Positions 56,959 through 64,000 of a stretch of 64,000 nt of DNA are shown here, in pieces (the first letter of the stretch is position 1; each line of letters opens with the position of its first letter). The DNA is taken from assembly GCA_900545405.1 (NCBI GenBank), contig UQYT01000011.1, forward strand, positions 1-64,000, read 5' to 3'. The translations under genes were made by a program, and so were the position numbers. The notes beneath the pieces are model-generated. The model saw only the letters and a program-made list of their open reading frames with translations, ran no database searches and was not told where the DNA came from. The DNA is from an uncultured Eubacteriales bacterium. GTDB lineage: Bacteria > Bacillota > Clostridia > Oscillospirales > Oscillospiraceae.

Positions 56959-57219
56959 TCAGTTGGTCTTTTTCGGCTCGTCGTAGGTCAGCGCGAGGGC
57001 GCTGTCGCCCACCCCCGAGGTGGTCGGGTCGGTCACCACGCCGAGGGTCGCGAGAACGGCAAAGAGCGCGTTCACGACGGTCAGCAGCCTGTCGCCCACC
57101 TCCGAGAGGTCCAGCGTGAGGCCGAACACCGCCGCCACCGCCTGCATGAGCAGGAGCAGCGCGGGTATCAGCGCCAGCCAGAAGGTCTTGTTCTTCACTC
57201 GCACTTTCCAGTTTATCAT
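56959..57219 (-). CDS. Phage holin (phi-LC3/phage_holin_1 type)
   Basis: An 86-residue protein beginning MINWKVRVKNKTFWLALIPA, with two hydrophobic helices (about 13-33 and 44-62) and a polar tail. This opening is the signature of the phi-LC3 holin family. It forms the membrane lesion that releases the endolysin. GGAGG lies before ATG. It starts 3 bp after the endolysin stop. Confidence 0.88.
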   Translation of the reverse strand: MINWKVRVKNKTFWLALIPALLLLMQAVAAVFGLTLDLSEVGDRLLTVVNALFAVLATLGVVTDPTTSGVGDSALALTYDEPKKTN

Positions 57220-57222
57220 TCG

Positions 57223-58035
57223 TCATTTTCCTCCATTCATTCTGTAAAGCATGGTCCAGATCTGCTGCCTTGTCGCCGTGGCGTCCGGGTTCTCGCCGTC
57301 GGAGATGCCCTTGGCGATGACCCACTTGCGGGCCAGCTCCGCCTCGCTCACAGGCGTGGGCGTGGGCGTGGGTGCCGGGGTTTTGCTCAGGTTGTTGAGG
57401 CCCTTGGCGCGCAGCACGACGGGGTAGTCGATATAGGCGGCGTTCCTGTCCACGCGCCCGGCGATGCCGTTCACGGTGCCGGAGCTGGTGAACTGCCAGA
57501 TGCCGCCCGCCAGCGCGGGCTTTGCGGCCAGGTCGGGCTTCGCCGGCCACTGGGCCAGCCAGATGTCGTAGTCCGCCGGGATGGCGGCGTCGTAATAGCT
57601 GCTGAGGTAAGAGGGGTTGGTGTAGACCATGGGGCTGTACTTCGCCGCCGAGACCCGGCCGCAGAAGGCGCGGGCCAGGGCGCTGGCCAGTGGCTTGGTC
57701 ACGACCACGCCGTTTTTCGCCGCGTAGTCGGCGCTGTCGCCCTCGAAGTCGAAGGCCACGGGGTACTCCAGCGTGTGCTTCGCCACCGCGGCGAGGGCGT
57801 ATTCCGCCTCCTTCGCGGCCATGTCCTCGGTGTAGGCGTAGGAGAACCAGTAGATGCCGCAGGGTATGCCGAGGCGGTTGCACTCGGTGATGTTCCGCTC
57901 GAACTGGGGGTCAGGGTTGTTCCGGCCGAAACCGGCGCGGAGCATGGCAAACTGCACGCCCGCGGCCTTGGCCGCTTCCCAGTCGATGGTCCCCTGCCAT
58001 TGGGAGACGTCCACTCCGGTCTTGTATCCGCTCAA
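57223..58035 (-). CDS. GH25 endolysin with a partial SLH-like tail
   Basis: A 270-residue muramidase. The GH25 domain (about 5-195) opens YKTGVDVSQWQGTIDWEAAK and has the catalytic acid region FDFEGDSADYAAK (Asp/Glu about 93-96) and DIWLAQW. A P-T linker (about 215-225) leads to a 45-residue tail, ARKWVIAKGISDGENPDATA then TRQQIWTMLYRM, which matches half an SLH repeat. It cleaves peptidoglycan at lysis. The start codon is TTG with AGGAGG six bases before it. Confidence 0.92.
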   Translation of the reverse strand: MSGYKTGVDVSQWQGTIDWEAAKAAGVQFAMLRAGFGRNNPDPQFERNITECNRLGIPCGIYWFSYAYTEDMAAKEAEYALAAVAKHTLEYPVAFDFEGDSADYAAKNGVVVTKPLASALARAFCGRVSAAKYSPMVYTNPSYLSSYYDAAIPADYDIWLAQWPAKPDLAAKPALAGGIWQFTSSGTVNGIAGRVDRNAAYIDYPVVLRAKGLNNLSKTPAPTPTPTPVSEAELARKWVIAKGISDGENPDATATRQQIWTMLYRMNGGK

Positions 58036-58075
58036 ATTATTCCTCCTAACTGTGCGGGCCGGGAGCGGCCCGCGG

Positions 58076-59353
58076 TCAATACTGCAATTGCCAGCCCTTG
58101 GCGTTCATCGCCTGTTTCTCAGCCTCGGTTATCTCCGCGCTGCCGGGGTTGCCGGTGAGCATCACCCTCATCGTGCCGCTTACGGCCGGCAGGCTGTCGA
58201 AGAGCTCCACGATGGCGGCGTGGCTGAGGCTGGCGTTGATCAGGTTGATATAGCCTCCCGACCAGCCGGAGCCCGTATCCGTGAAGCAGAGCCTCTCGAG
58301 CGAGATGCAGTTGTTGAAGGCGGAAGAGAACGAGGACGACACGGGCGACCCGGCCACGCTCAGCGGAGGCAGCACCCTCAGCGCGCCGCAGTATTTGAAG
58401 GCACTCTCGAACTGAGTGCAGCTGGTCGTGGTCAGCCAGGGCAGGCTGCGCAGAGAAAAACAGTTTTCAAAGGCCGCGGTCATGTTCTCCACCTGGCTGA
58501 AATCCATTGCCGGCAGGGCCGTCACGGCGCTACAGCCTGAAAAGGCGTCGTGCAGGCTGGTGACATTGCTGGTATCCATGGCCGGTATGGCCCTCAGCGT
58601 GCTGCAGTTGTAGAACGTGCCGGTCATGTCCGTGACCGACGTGGTGTCCAGCGCCCGCACGGACAGCAGGCTGGTGCAGTAGGAGAACATGTCGGTCATG
58701 TCCTGCAGCGAGTTGGTCCCGAACCACGCGAAGTAGCGCAGAGAGCTCAGTGCCAGGATGGAGTCGTAGTTGCCCATCTGCACCTTCGTCCCGGCGGGCA
58801 TGCGGCAGACGAAGTCCACGATGTCCCAGTTGCTGTGCTCCTTGGCCAGGCTGTGGGGCGTGGTGGACCAGGAGGTCAGGCTCTGGCCGCTGACGCGGAA
58901 CACCAGCTGGACCATGCCGTCCTGCGTGGGGCTGTGGCCCGCCGTCCCGGCGAATCTGCCCTCGTAGGCGGTGCCGGAGGCCACTGTCACGGCCCCGTCC
59001 GGCACAAAGGCGCCGCTCTCGGTGGTGCCGTACTCCACGGTGTAGCTGCCCGTGCACTCCGCGGTGAAGGCCAGCAGGCCCTCGAAGGCCGCGGGCACGT
59101 GGAACAGGAAGTAGATCTCGTTGTCCTCCGGCTCCGGCAGAGGCAGCCAGTCCGTGGGGCGGCTGCTCCGGTAGAGGGCCTCGGGGTCTATCGGCTCGCC
59201 GCCTCCCCCGCCGCCGCTTATCTCGCCGATCTTCCCGGCGTAGGCGCGGAACGCCGTGCCCTCCGGTACGTCCACGCCCCGGGCGGCGATGGCCTCGCGT
59301 ATCGCGGCCTTCGTACCTTCAAGATATGCCAATTTGTCCGCGGTGGTTCCCAT
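58076..59353 (-). CDS. Phage tail-associated BspA-like leucine-rich protein
   Basis: A 425-residue protein. A short N-terminal helical tag (about 1-45, DKLAYLEGTKAAIREAI) is like those that fix fibre proteins to the baseplate. A beta domain (about 65-190) is followed by BspA/DUF285-type repeats (about 200-350: LRYFAWFGTNSLQDMTDMFS, VTDMTGTFYNC, SCTQFESAFKYC), each ending in an F-x-x-C step. Such repeats often bind host surface molecules. Its ATG overlaps the collagen-like gene's stop by one base. Confidence 0.82.
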   Translation of the reverse strand: MGTTADKLAYLEGTKAAIREAIAARGVDVPEGTAFRAYAGKIGEISGGGGGGEPIDPEALYRSSRPTDWLPLPEPEDNEIYFLFHVPAAFEGLLAFTAECTGSYTVEYGTTESGAFVPDGAVTVASGTAYEGRFAGTAGHSPTQDGMVQLVFRVSGQSLTSWSTTPHSLAKEHSNWDIVDFVCRMPAGTKVQMGNYDSILALSSLRYFAWFGTNSLQDMTDMFSYCTSLLSVRALDTTSVTDMTGTFYNCSTLRAIPAMDTSNVTSLHDAFSGCSAVTALPAMDFSQVENMTAAFENCFSLRSLPWLTTTSCTQFESAFKYCGALRVLPPLSVAGSPVSSSFSSAFNNCISLERLCFTDTGSGWSGGYINLINASLSHAAIVELFDSLPAVSGTMRVMLTGNPGSAEITEAEKQAMNAKGWQLQY

Positions 59354-61062
59354 CAGACCACCTCCCCGTTGATGGCGTCGAGCACGCCGTTGATGTCGCC
59401 GAGGCCCGCGAGGGCGGCGGAAAGCTCGGCCTCGGTGCCGGTGTACCCGGCCTCCAGCGCGTACTGATACGCGCTCTTGCCGGCCGCGCCCGCGGGGCCC
59501 TGGGCCCCGTCCGCCCCGTCGGCTCCGGCGGGGCCCTGTGCGCCCGTCTCGCCCTTGTCGCCGCGCGGGATGACAAAGTTGAGCACGGCGGCGGAGGCGG
59601 TGCCCGCGTTCACAACGCTGGCCGTGCTCCCGGCCGCGCCGGTGGTGACCGTGCCGACCGCCACCGTGGCCGCCGGGCCCTGGGCTCCGGTCTCGCCCTT
59701 CTCGCCCCGGGGGCCTATGACGCTCGCGGCGGAGACCGCGGGCATGCCGCCCCGGCTGGGAGTCCAGGTGAGCAGGCCCTCGGCGCTGATGCCCGGCTGG
59801 TAATAGCCGCCGTCGGCCCCGGCGGGGCCCTGGGGACCCGCGTCGCCGGTGTCGCCCTTTTCGCCCTGCGGGCCCTGGGGGCCGGTCTCGCCCTGGGCTC
59901 CGGTCTCGCCCCGCGCGCCCTGGGGGCCGCGGATGTTCACCGCCGCGGGGTTTTCAAGGCCGCCGTCGTTCGTCCAGGTCAGGTTGCCGGAGGCGTCCAC
60001 GCTGGGCGTGAAGGTCGCGCCGCTGCTGCCCGCCGCTCCGGCGGGGCCGGTGTCGCCCTTGTCGCCCTTTTCTCCCTTCTCGCCCGGCTCGCCCTGGGGG
60101 CCCGCCGGGCCCTGTATGGGGCCGTTGTCCACCCAGGAGGCGCCGCCCCATATGTAGATGTCGTAGGGCTCGGACGAGCCCACGCCGTAGGCGTCGCCCA
60201 CCGCCGGGGAGGGCACGGCGCTCTGCAGCTCTGAGACCGAGGCGTAGTAGCCCATGATCTTGAAGCCGTTGCCCGTCTCGCCCTTCGGACCCTGGGGGCC
60301 GGTCTCGCCGGTGTCGCCCTTTTCGCCCTGCGGGCCCTGGGGCCCGGTGTCGCCCTTGACGCCCTGCGGCCCCTGAGGCCCCTGCGGGCCCATGAGGTTC
60401 ACCGTGCCGGGGTTCGCGAGGGCGCCGTCGTTGGTCCAGGAGAGGTTGCCCGCGGCGTCCACACTGGGCGTGAAGGTATAGCCCTGCGCCCCGCGCTCGC
60501 CGGTGTCGCCCTTTGGGCCCTGGGGACCGGTCTCGCCGGTCTCGCCCTGCGGGCCTTGCGGGCCCGTCTCGCCCTGGGGCCCGGCGGGGCCGGTGTCGCC
60601 CGGGTCGCCCTTCTCGCCCTTTTCGCCCTGGGGTCCGGTCTCGCCCTGCGGGCCGGTAGCGCCCTGGGGGCCCTGGGGGCCCGCCTCGCCCGTGTCGCCC
60701 TTTTCGCCCTGCGGGCCCCGGGGGCCGCGGACGCTGACGGGCGCGGGGTTTGCAAAGCCGCCGTCGTTGGTCCAGGAGAGCACGCCCTCCGCGTCCAACG
60801 CGGGGGTGAAGGTCGCGCCGCGCGGGCCGGTCTCGCCTGTCGCGCCCTGAGGGCCCTGCCCGCCCGTGTCGCCCTTGGGCAGGACGAAGTCGAGCACCGC
60901 GTGGGTGGCCGAGCCGATGTTCGTCACCGAGGCCGCGTCCCCCTTCGTGACCGCGCCTATCTCCACCGTCGCCGCCTCGCCGGGAGGGCCCTGCACGAGC
61001 CTGGCCCCGCCCGCGTCCAGCGCGAGCTCGCCCGGCGAGAGGATGTCTAACGTCACGCTCAC
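59353..61062 (-). CDS. Collagen-like phage tail fibre
   Basis: A 569-residue fibre. Three or more blocks of G-x-y triplets (GPQGEKGDTGEAGPQGPQG type) alternate with short beta modules: FTP-x-L/V-DA-x-G-x-LSWTNDGG occurs at about 85, 205 and 350. A carbohydrate-binding-like insertion (YYASVSELQSAVPSPAVGDA, about 275) is common in tail fibres. The C-terminus (about 500-569) may bind the next fibre protein. It trimerises as a collagen-like rod in phages. It overlaps both neighbours by 1-4 bp. Confidence 0.9.
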   Translation of the reverse strand: MSVTLDILSPGELALDAGGARLVQGPPGEAATVEIGAVTKGDAASVTNIGSATHAVLDFVLPKGDTGGQGPQGATGETGPRGATFTPALDAEGVLSWTNDGGFANPAPVSVRGPRGPQGEKGDTGEAGPQGPQGATGPQGETGPQGEKGEKGDPGDTGPAGPQGETGPQGPQGETGETGPQGPKGDTGERGAQGYTFTPSVDAAGNLSWTNDGALANPGTVNLMGPQGPQGPQGVKGDTGPQGPQGEKGDTGETGPQGPKGETGNGFKIMGYYASVSELQSAVPSPAVGDAYGVGSSEPYDIYIWGGASWVDNGPIQGPAGPQGEPGEKGEKGDKGDTGPAGAAGSSGATFTPSVDASGNLTWTNDGGLENPAAVNIRGPQGARGETGAQGETGPQGPQGEKGDTGDAGPQGPAGADGGYYQPGISAEGLLTWTPSRGGMPAVSAASVIGPRGEKGETGAQGPAATVAVGTVTTGAAGSTASVVNAGTASAAVLNFVIPRGDKGETGAQGPAGADGADGAQGPAGAAGKSAYQYALEAGYTGTEAELSAALAGLGDINGVLDAINGEVV

Positions 61063-61385
61063 AGTACCACCTCCGATGCCGCGTCGTACACGGCGAAGGC
61101 GTCCGGGCGCAGCACGCCGATGACGTCGCCGCCCGTGAACTTGACGCGCACGTCCAGCGCAACGGAGCCGTTTGCCGGGAAGGCGAAGGTCTCCTGCTGC
61201 GTCAGCGGCAGATAGAAGGTGTTGTTCCCGGGCTCGTAGGACACGTCCTCAGGATAGAGCTTACGCAGCGCGTCGCCGACGCAGAACTCCACGGCCTCCA
61301 CGTCGTCGGCATTTATGAGCTCGCCGTTGAGCCGCACCTGGATGGGCACGGCGTAGGCGTCGCCCTGTTTGATCTTGATCGCCAT
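61059..61385 (-). CDS. Small phage tail/baseplate protein
   Basis: A 108-residue beta-rich protein (MAIKIKQGDAYAVPIQVRLN, then NTFYLPLTQQETFAFPANGS). The pattern KQGDAY-P-I-x-V-R and the place between tail and fibre genes resemble the N-terminal domains of upper-baseplate proteins that accept fibres. ATGA overlap with the collagen-like gene; 3 bp gap from the tail gene. No enzyme motif. Confidence 0.7.
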   Translation of the reverse strand: MAIKIKQGDAYAVPIQVRLNGELINADDVEAVEFCVGDALRKLYPEDVSYEPGNNTFYLPLTQQETFAFPANGSVALDVRVKFTGGDVIGVLRPDAFAVYDAASEVVL

Positions 61386-61388
61386 GTG

Positions 61389-63983
61389 TCACCTCACATA
61401 TCCCGTGCCGCGCACGCGGATGTCCACGGAGACCACCGTGGCCGTCGTGTCGGCGCTGTTGTTGGAGAGTTTGAGCTTGTAATAGGTGAATTTCTTCGCC
61501 TTGAGCCTGATTCGGTTCATCTCGGGCACGCCGGCGGCGTCGCCGGTGGTGAAGCTGTACTCGGCAAAGTCGCTCTTGCGGTCGGTCTCGGCGGTGACGG
61601 CGAGATAGCCGTTGTCCTCGGGCTTGATGCCGACCCAGAGCATGGCGGAGTATTTGCGCTTGAAGTCCCGGTCGAAGGCCATGGAGCCGCTCTCCCAGAA
61701 GGCGTCTATGGGCTCGCCCTCGTCGGAGAAGTAGTCGTCCGAGAAGTGGCGCAGCTGGCCGTCGGCGGTGCCGAAATAGAGCTCGTCCTTGTAGTTTATA
61801 AGGCAGGTCGCGTCGAAGTTGGTGTAGACATACCAGGCGTCGGCCTCGATGCCGTGGACCAGCGCCGTGCCGTCCGCGCCGATGACGTAGTACTCGTGCG
61901 CGTACTTGTCGTAGAAGGTCTTGGCGGTGGAGAGGTCGAAGCTGCGTATGGTCTCGTCCACGCGCTGGGAGATGCGCTCGGCGTTGCGCTCGTCGCCGGT
62001 GATGTTGCCGGAGGAGCTGTTGGAGCGCCACTCCACCACGCTGCGCCCGTCGAGCGTGCGCGGGCGGTTTTCCACGAGCACGGCCTGGCCGGGGGCGCAG
62101 TTGCCTATGCTGCGGTTGACCGGCGTGACGCAGAAGCCCGCCGTCACGGAGCCGTCCGTGAGCGTTATGGCGCTGTAGCTGATGCTCCAGGCGCTGTCGA
62201 GCTTGAAGGCGAGCAGGCGGTTGTAGTGGCGTATCATCGCGGTCAGCGGCGTGTTGGAGTCGCCGACGTGGGCGACGTTGAGGTCGGGGAAATAGTCCGC
62301 GCGGGGCAGCCCGTCGAAGTCGATGCCGGTGTAGAAGCAGCGGTTGGTGCCGTCGCCGTAGACGAAGATGCGCGAGTCCTGCGCGCCGTTGAAGAGCTCG
62401 GCGTAGCGCATGGCGCGTATCTCGCCCGCCGTGTCGCCGGAGACGGTCCAGCCTATCTCGAGGCTGTTCGTGCCCTCGGCGGGGGCGGTGGTGAAGGTCA
62501 CGCGGCCGTTGGCCGTGTCGGCGGACCAGCCCGTGACGTCGGAGCCGTCGGCGGCGGAGCGCACATAGTCCACGGAGGCGAGGCCCTTTTCCGGGAGCGT
62601 GAAGGTCTTTGCCGTACCGTCCGGCGAGAACCGGGCGCGCCTCTGGCCGCAGAGCTTGTTCACCTGCTCGAGCGCCGTGCCCCCGCCCGCGGGCGGGACC
62701 GAGACGGCCACCATGGGCCGGTAGCCCGCCACGTCCGAGAGCGCGGTGCCGTCCCAGACCTTGTACTCTTTGCCGTTTAGCAGGTACATGTTCCCGCCGA
62801 AGCCGAACATGTGCACGTCGGAGCTGGTGTCGATGGCGCCGCAGGCGGTCTTGCCCCACTGGCCGTTTTCCTGCCGCTCCAGCTCCCAGAGATAGCCGTT
62901 GCAGGCGGCGCAGAGCACCTCGCGCCCGTCCACGAAGCCGGACCAGAGCCCGCGCACCACGCTGTCGGCGCTGTTGCCCCTGGCCGTGACGGGGTTGAAG
63001 TTCCAGGAGAAGGTCAGCTCCTTCCAGCGGGCGTAGAGGTTGAGGCTCTCCGTGGCCGTGAGGTCGTATTCCGCCCCGGCCATGCCCGCGAGCTCGCCGC
63101 CCTCCGACGCCGTATACCAGCCCGCAAAGCTGTAGCCCTCGCGGGTGACGGCGGGCAGGTTTATCACCGGGGTGCCCCAGCTGGAGCTGAGGCCGCGGTC
63201 GATGGCGTAGGGCAGATTCAGCAGGCCCTTGCCGTTTTCGTCGTAATACTGCACTTCGCCCTGGGACGGGTCCTTGTAGTAATAGCCGAGAAAGGTCTTC
63301 TGGTAGACCTGCGTGTCCGGCGTGTTCGCGCCGTAGCCGGGGTAGAAGTTCACCGTCGTGGGCCAGTGCGGGACGGGCACGTCGGGCAGCGGCTCGCCCA
63401 TGTAGACGTAGATGCGCGTGTCCGGGTCGCCGCCGTTGGCGAGATAGAGCATGACGGAGTTCGTATACTCGCCGTCGAGCTTGCCTCTGTCTATGGCCGT
63501 CATGTTGTCGCGGCCGTCGGAGCCGCCGTTCCAGATGAAGCAGAAGATGTCCTTCTCGCTGTCGGCGATCTCGGCCGTGCGCGTGAGCACCACGGGCCCG
63601 CCGGTGTAGTCGAAGCTGAAGGTGCCGTCGCGCGGCGTGGAGGCCGAGGCGTTGATATACATGTCGCGCACGTCCTGGGTGACCTCGCCGCCGCCGAAGA
63701 TCTTGTAGGCCAGCGGATACTGCGCGTCGCTGTTTACAAAGCCGCGCGGCCCGACCTCCAGGGTGAGCTTTATGTCCTTGCCCGGGCGGGTGGACTTTTC
63801 GCAGCGCAGCTCCAGCACGTATCTGCCGTTGGGCAGGCCGTCGGTGCCGGTCTGGTTGAGCCCGGCCCAGCCGGTGCGGGTGTCCGCGTCCGAAGCATAG
63901 GCGGCGCTCTCGGTGAGCGGGGTCTGATACAGGTTGTTGCTGCACCAGGTCCGGGTCTGAAAGGCCTGAAGCAAAGTTGCCAT
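61389..63983 (-). CDS. Large phage tail protein with internal B-repeat
   Basis: An 864-residue structural protein. The N-terminal third is beta-rich. An InlB/Listeria-type B-repeat lies near 290-340 (AVTREGYSFAGWYTASEGGE). The rest has beta-propeller-like rows (VVRGLWSGFVDGREVLCAAC, YAELFNGAQDSRIFVYGDGT, DSNTPLTAMIRHYNRLLAFK), a pattern I know from tail-tip or stabilisation proteins of siphoviruses and podoviruses. It has no protease or glycosidase motif. GGGGGGCGGAGC before ATG; the gene upstream is beyond the window. Confidence 0.8.
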   Translation of the reverse strand: MATLLQAFQTRTWCSNNLYQTPLTESAAYASDADTRTGWAGLNQTGTDGLPNGRYVLELRCEKSTRPGKDIKLTLEVGPRGFVNSDAQYPLAYKIFGGGEVTQDVRDMYINASASTPRDGTFSFDYTGGPVVLTRTAEIADSEKDIFCFIWNGGSDGRDNMTAIDRGKLDGEYTNSVMLYLANGGDPDTRIYVYMGEPLPDVPVPHWPTTVNFYPGYGANTPDTQVYQKTFLGYYYKDPSQGEVQYYDENGKGLLNLPYAIDRGLSSSWGTPVINLPAVTREGYSFAGWYTASEGGELAGMAGAEYDLTATESLNLYARWKELTFSWNFNPVTARGNSADSVVRGLWSGFVDGREVLCAACNGYLWELERQENGQWGKTACGAIDTSSDVHMFGFGGNMYLLNGKEYKVWDGTALSDVAGYRPMVAVSVPPAGGGTALEQVNKLCGQRRARFSPDGTAKTFTLPEKGLASVDYVRSAADGSDVTGWSADTANGRVTFTTAPAEGTNSLEIGWTVSGDTAGEIRAMRYAELFNGAQDSRIFVYGDGTNRCFYTGIDFDGLPRADYFPDLNVAHVGDSNTPLTAMIRHYNRLLAFKLDSAWSISYSAITLTDGSVTAGFCVTPVNRSIGNCAPGQAVLVENRPRTLDGRSVVEWRSNSSSGNITGDERNAERISQRVDETIRSFDLSTAKTFYDKYAHEYYVIGADGTALVHGIEADAWYVYTNFDATCLINYKDELYFGTADGQLRHFSDDYFSDEGEPIDAFWESGSMAFDRDFKRKYSAMLWVGIKPEDNGYLAVTAETDRKSDFAEYSFTTGDAAGVPEMNRIRLKAKKFTYYKLKLSNNSADTTATVVSVDIRVRGTGYVR

Positions 63984-64000
63984 GCTCCGCCCCCCTTACG

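Larger units (their letters stand above)
56220..64000 (-). mobile_element. Late region of a prophage, continuing beyond the window
   Basis: Eight genes read leftward in a compact run: tail protein, small tail protein, collagen-like fibre, leucine-rich protein, endolysin, holin and two small genes at the end. This is the usual tail-to-lysis order. The left boundary lies in 56131-56219, where I see no clear att repeat. Integrase, repressor and head genes are not in the window. Confidence 0.85.

Noticed and set aside
59400..61000. Tandem repeats as a CRISPR array
   Set aside because: They are codons for G-x-y triplets in one continuous reading frame, with no repeat-spacer regularity.

Overview
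The window reads as chromosome of a high-GC anaerobic Firmicute. Strong AGGAGG-type ribosome sites, frequent TTG/GTG starts, several S-layer-homology (SLH) surface proteins, a two-gene SufC/SufB-like Fe-S set, a molybdenum hydroxylase and intergenic repeats familiar from gut Oscillospiraceae suggest a relative of Oscillibacter, Dysosmobacter or Flavonifractor. The family placement is inference from gene content; no rRNA or marker gene settles it.

Region by region. 1-3.35 kb: a three-subunit molybdenum hydroxylase operon (2Fe-2S, molybdopterin and FAD subunits, the last cut by the window edge) read leftward. 3.5-6.9 kb: two methyltransferase-like genes, a small unknown protein, and a tocopherol-cyclase-like/four-helix protein pair. 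7.0-17.5 kb: two very large secreted SLH proteins, a DUF2442 protein and a MalT-like LuxR regulator that probably controls the neighbouring surface protein.

17.6-42.95 kb: a 25.3 kb integrative element inserted in the 3' end of a tRNA-Ala(GGC) gene. It is bounded by a 46 bp direct repeat (one mismatch) and carries a tyrosine integrase, an excisionase-like gene, an XRE regulator and a RepA-like ATPase broken by a stop codon. Its cargo is an envelope module: an SPFH/zinc-ribbon protein (YdjI-like), a zinc-ribbon membrane protein (YdjG-like), a TPM-domain protein (YdjH-like), lipoproteins, DUF4428 and DUF6935-like proteins, an SLH/pilin-like protein with an amber codon in its signal peptide, two degenerate receiver proteins, a solute-binding lipoprotein paired with a membrane-anchored LuxR-type regulator, and a split sensor kinase/NarL response regulator system. 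Two promoters 19 kb apart in the element share a near-identical block with the 17 bp palindrome CTACCCGCTGCGGGTAG at the same distance from a TACAAT -10 box. This ties the two ends of the cargo into one regulon.

43.0-54.0 kb: core chromosome. Leftward: yceD, rpmF, a DUF512 radical-SAM-like gene, der, plsY, and a SufC/SufB pair of the minimal (Sms) type. Rightward: an RluA-family pseudouridine synthase with a promoter that would give a leaderless mRNA, then potABCD preceded by a 23 bp leader stem. 54.0-54.85 kb holds no gene but a nested inverted repeat and a run of hairpins. 54.85-56.1 kb is a PlsC-like acyltransferase. From 56.2 kb to the right edge lies the late end of a prophage: tail protein, collagen-like fibre, BspA-like leucine-rich protein, GH25 endolysin and holin.

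The candidate for a little-described system is the regulated YdjGHI-like envelope module of the integrative element. It has its own sensory apparatus but no PspA within the window.
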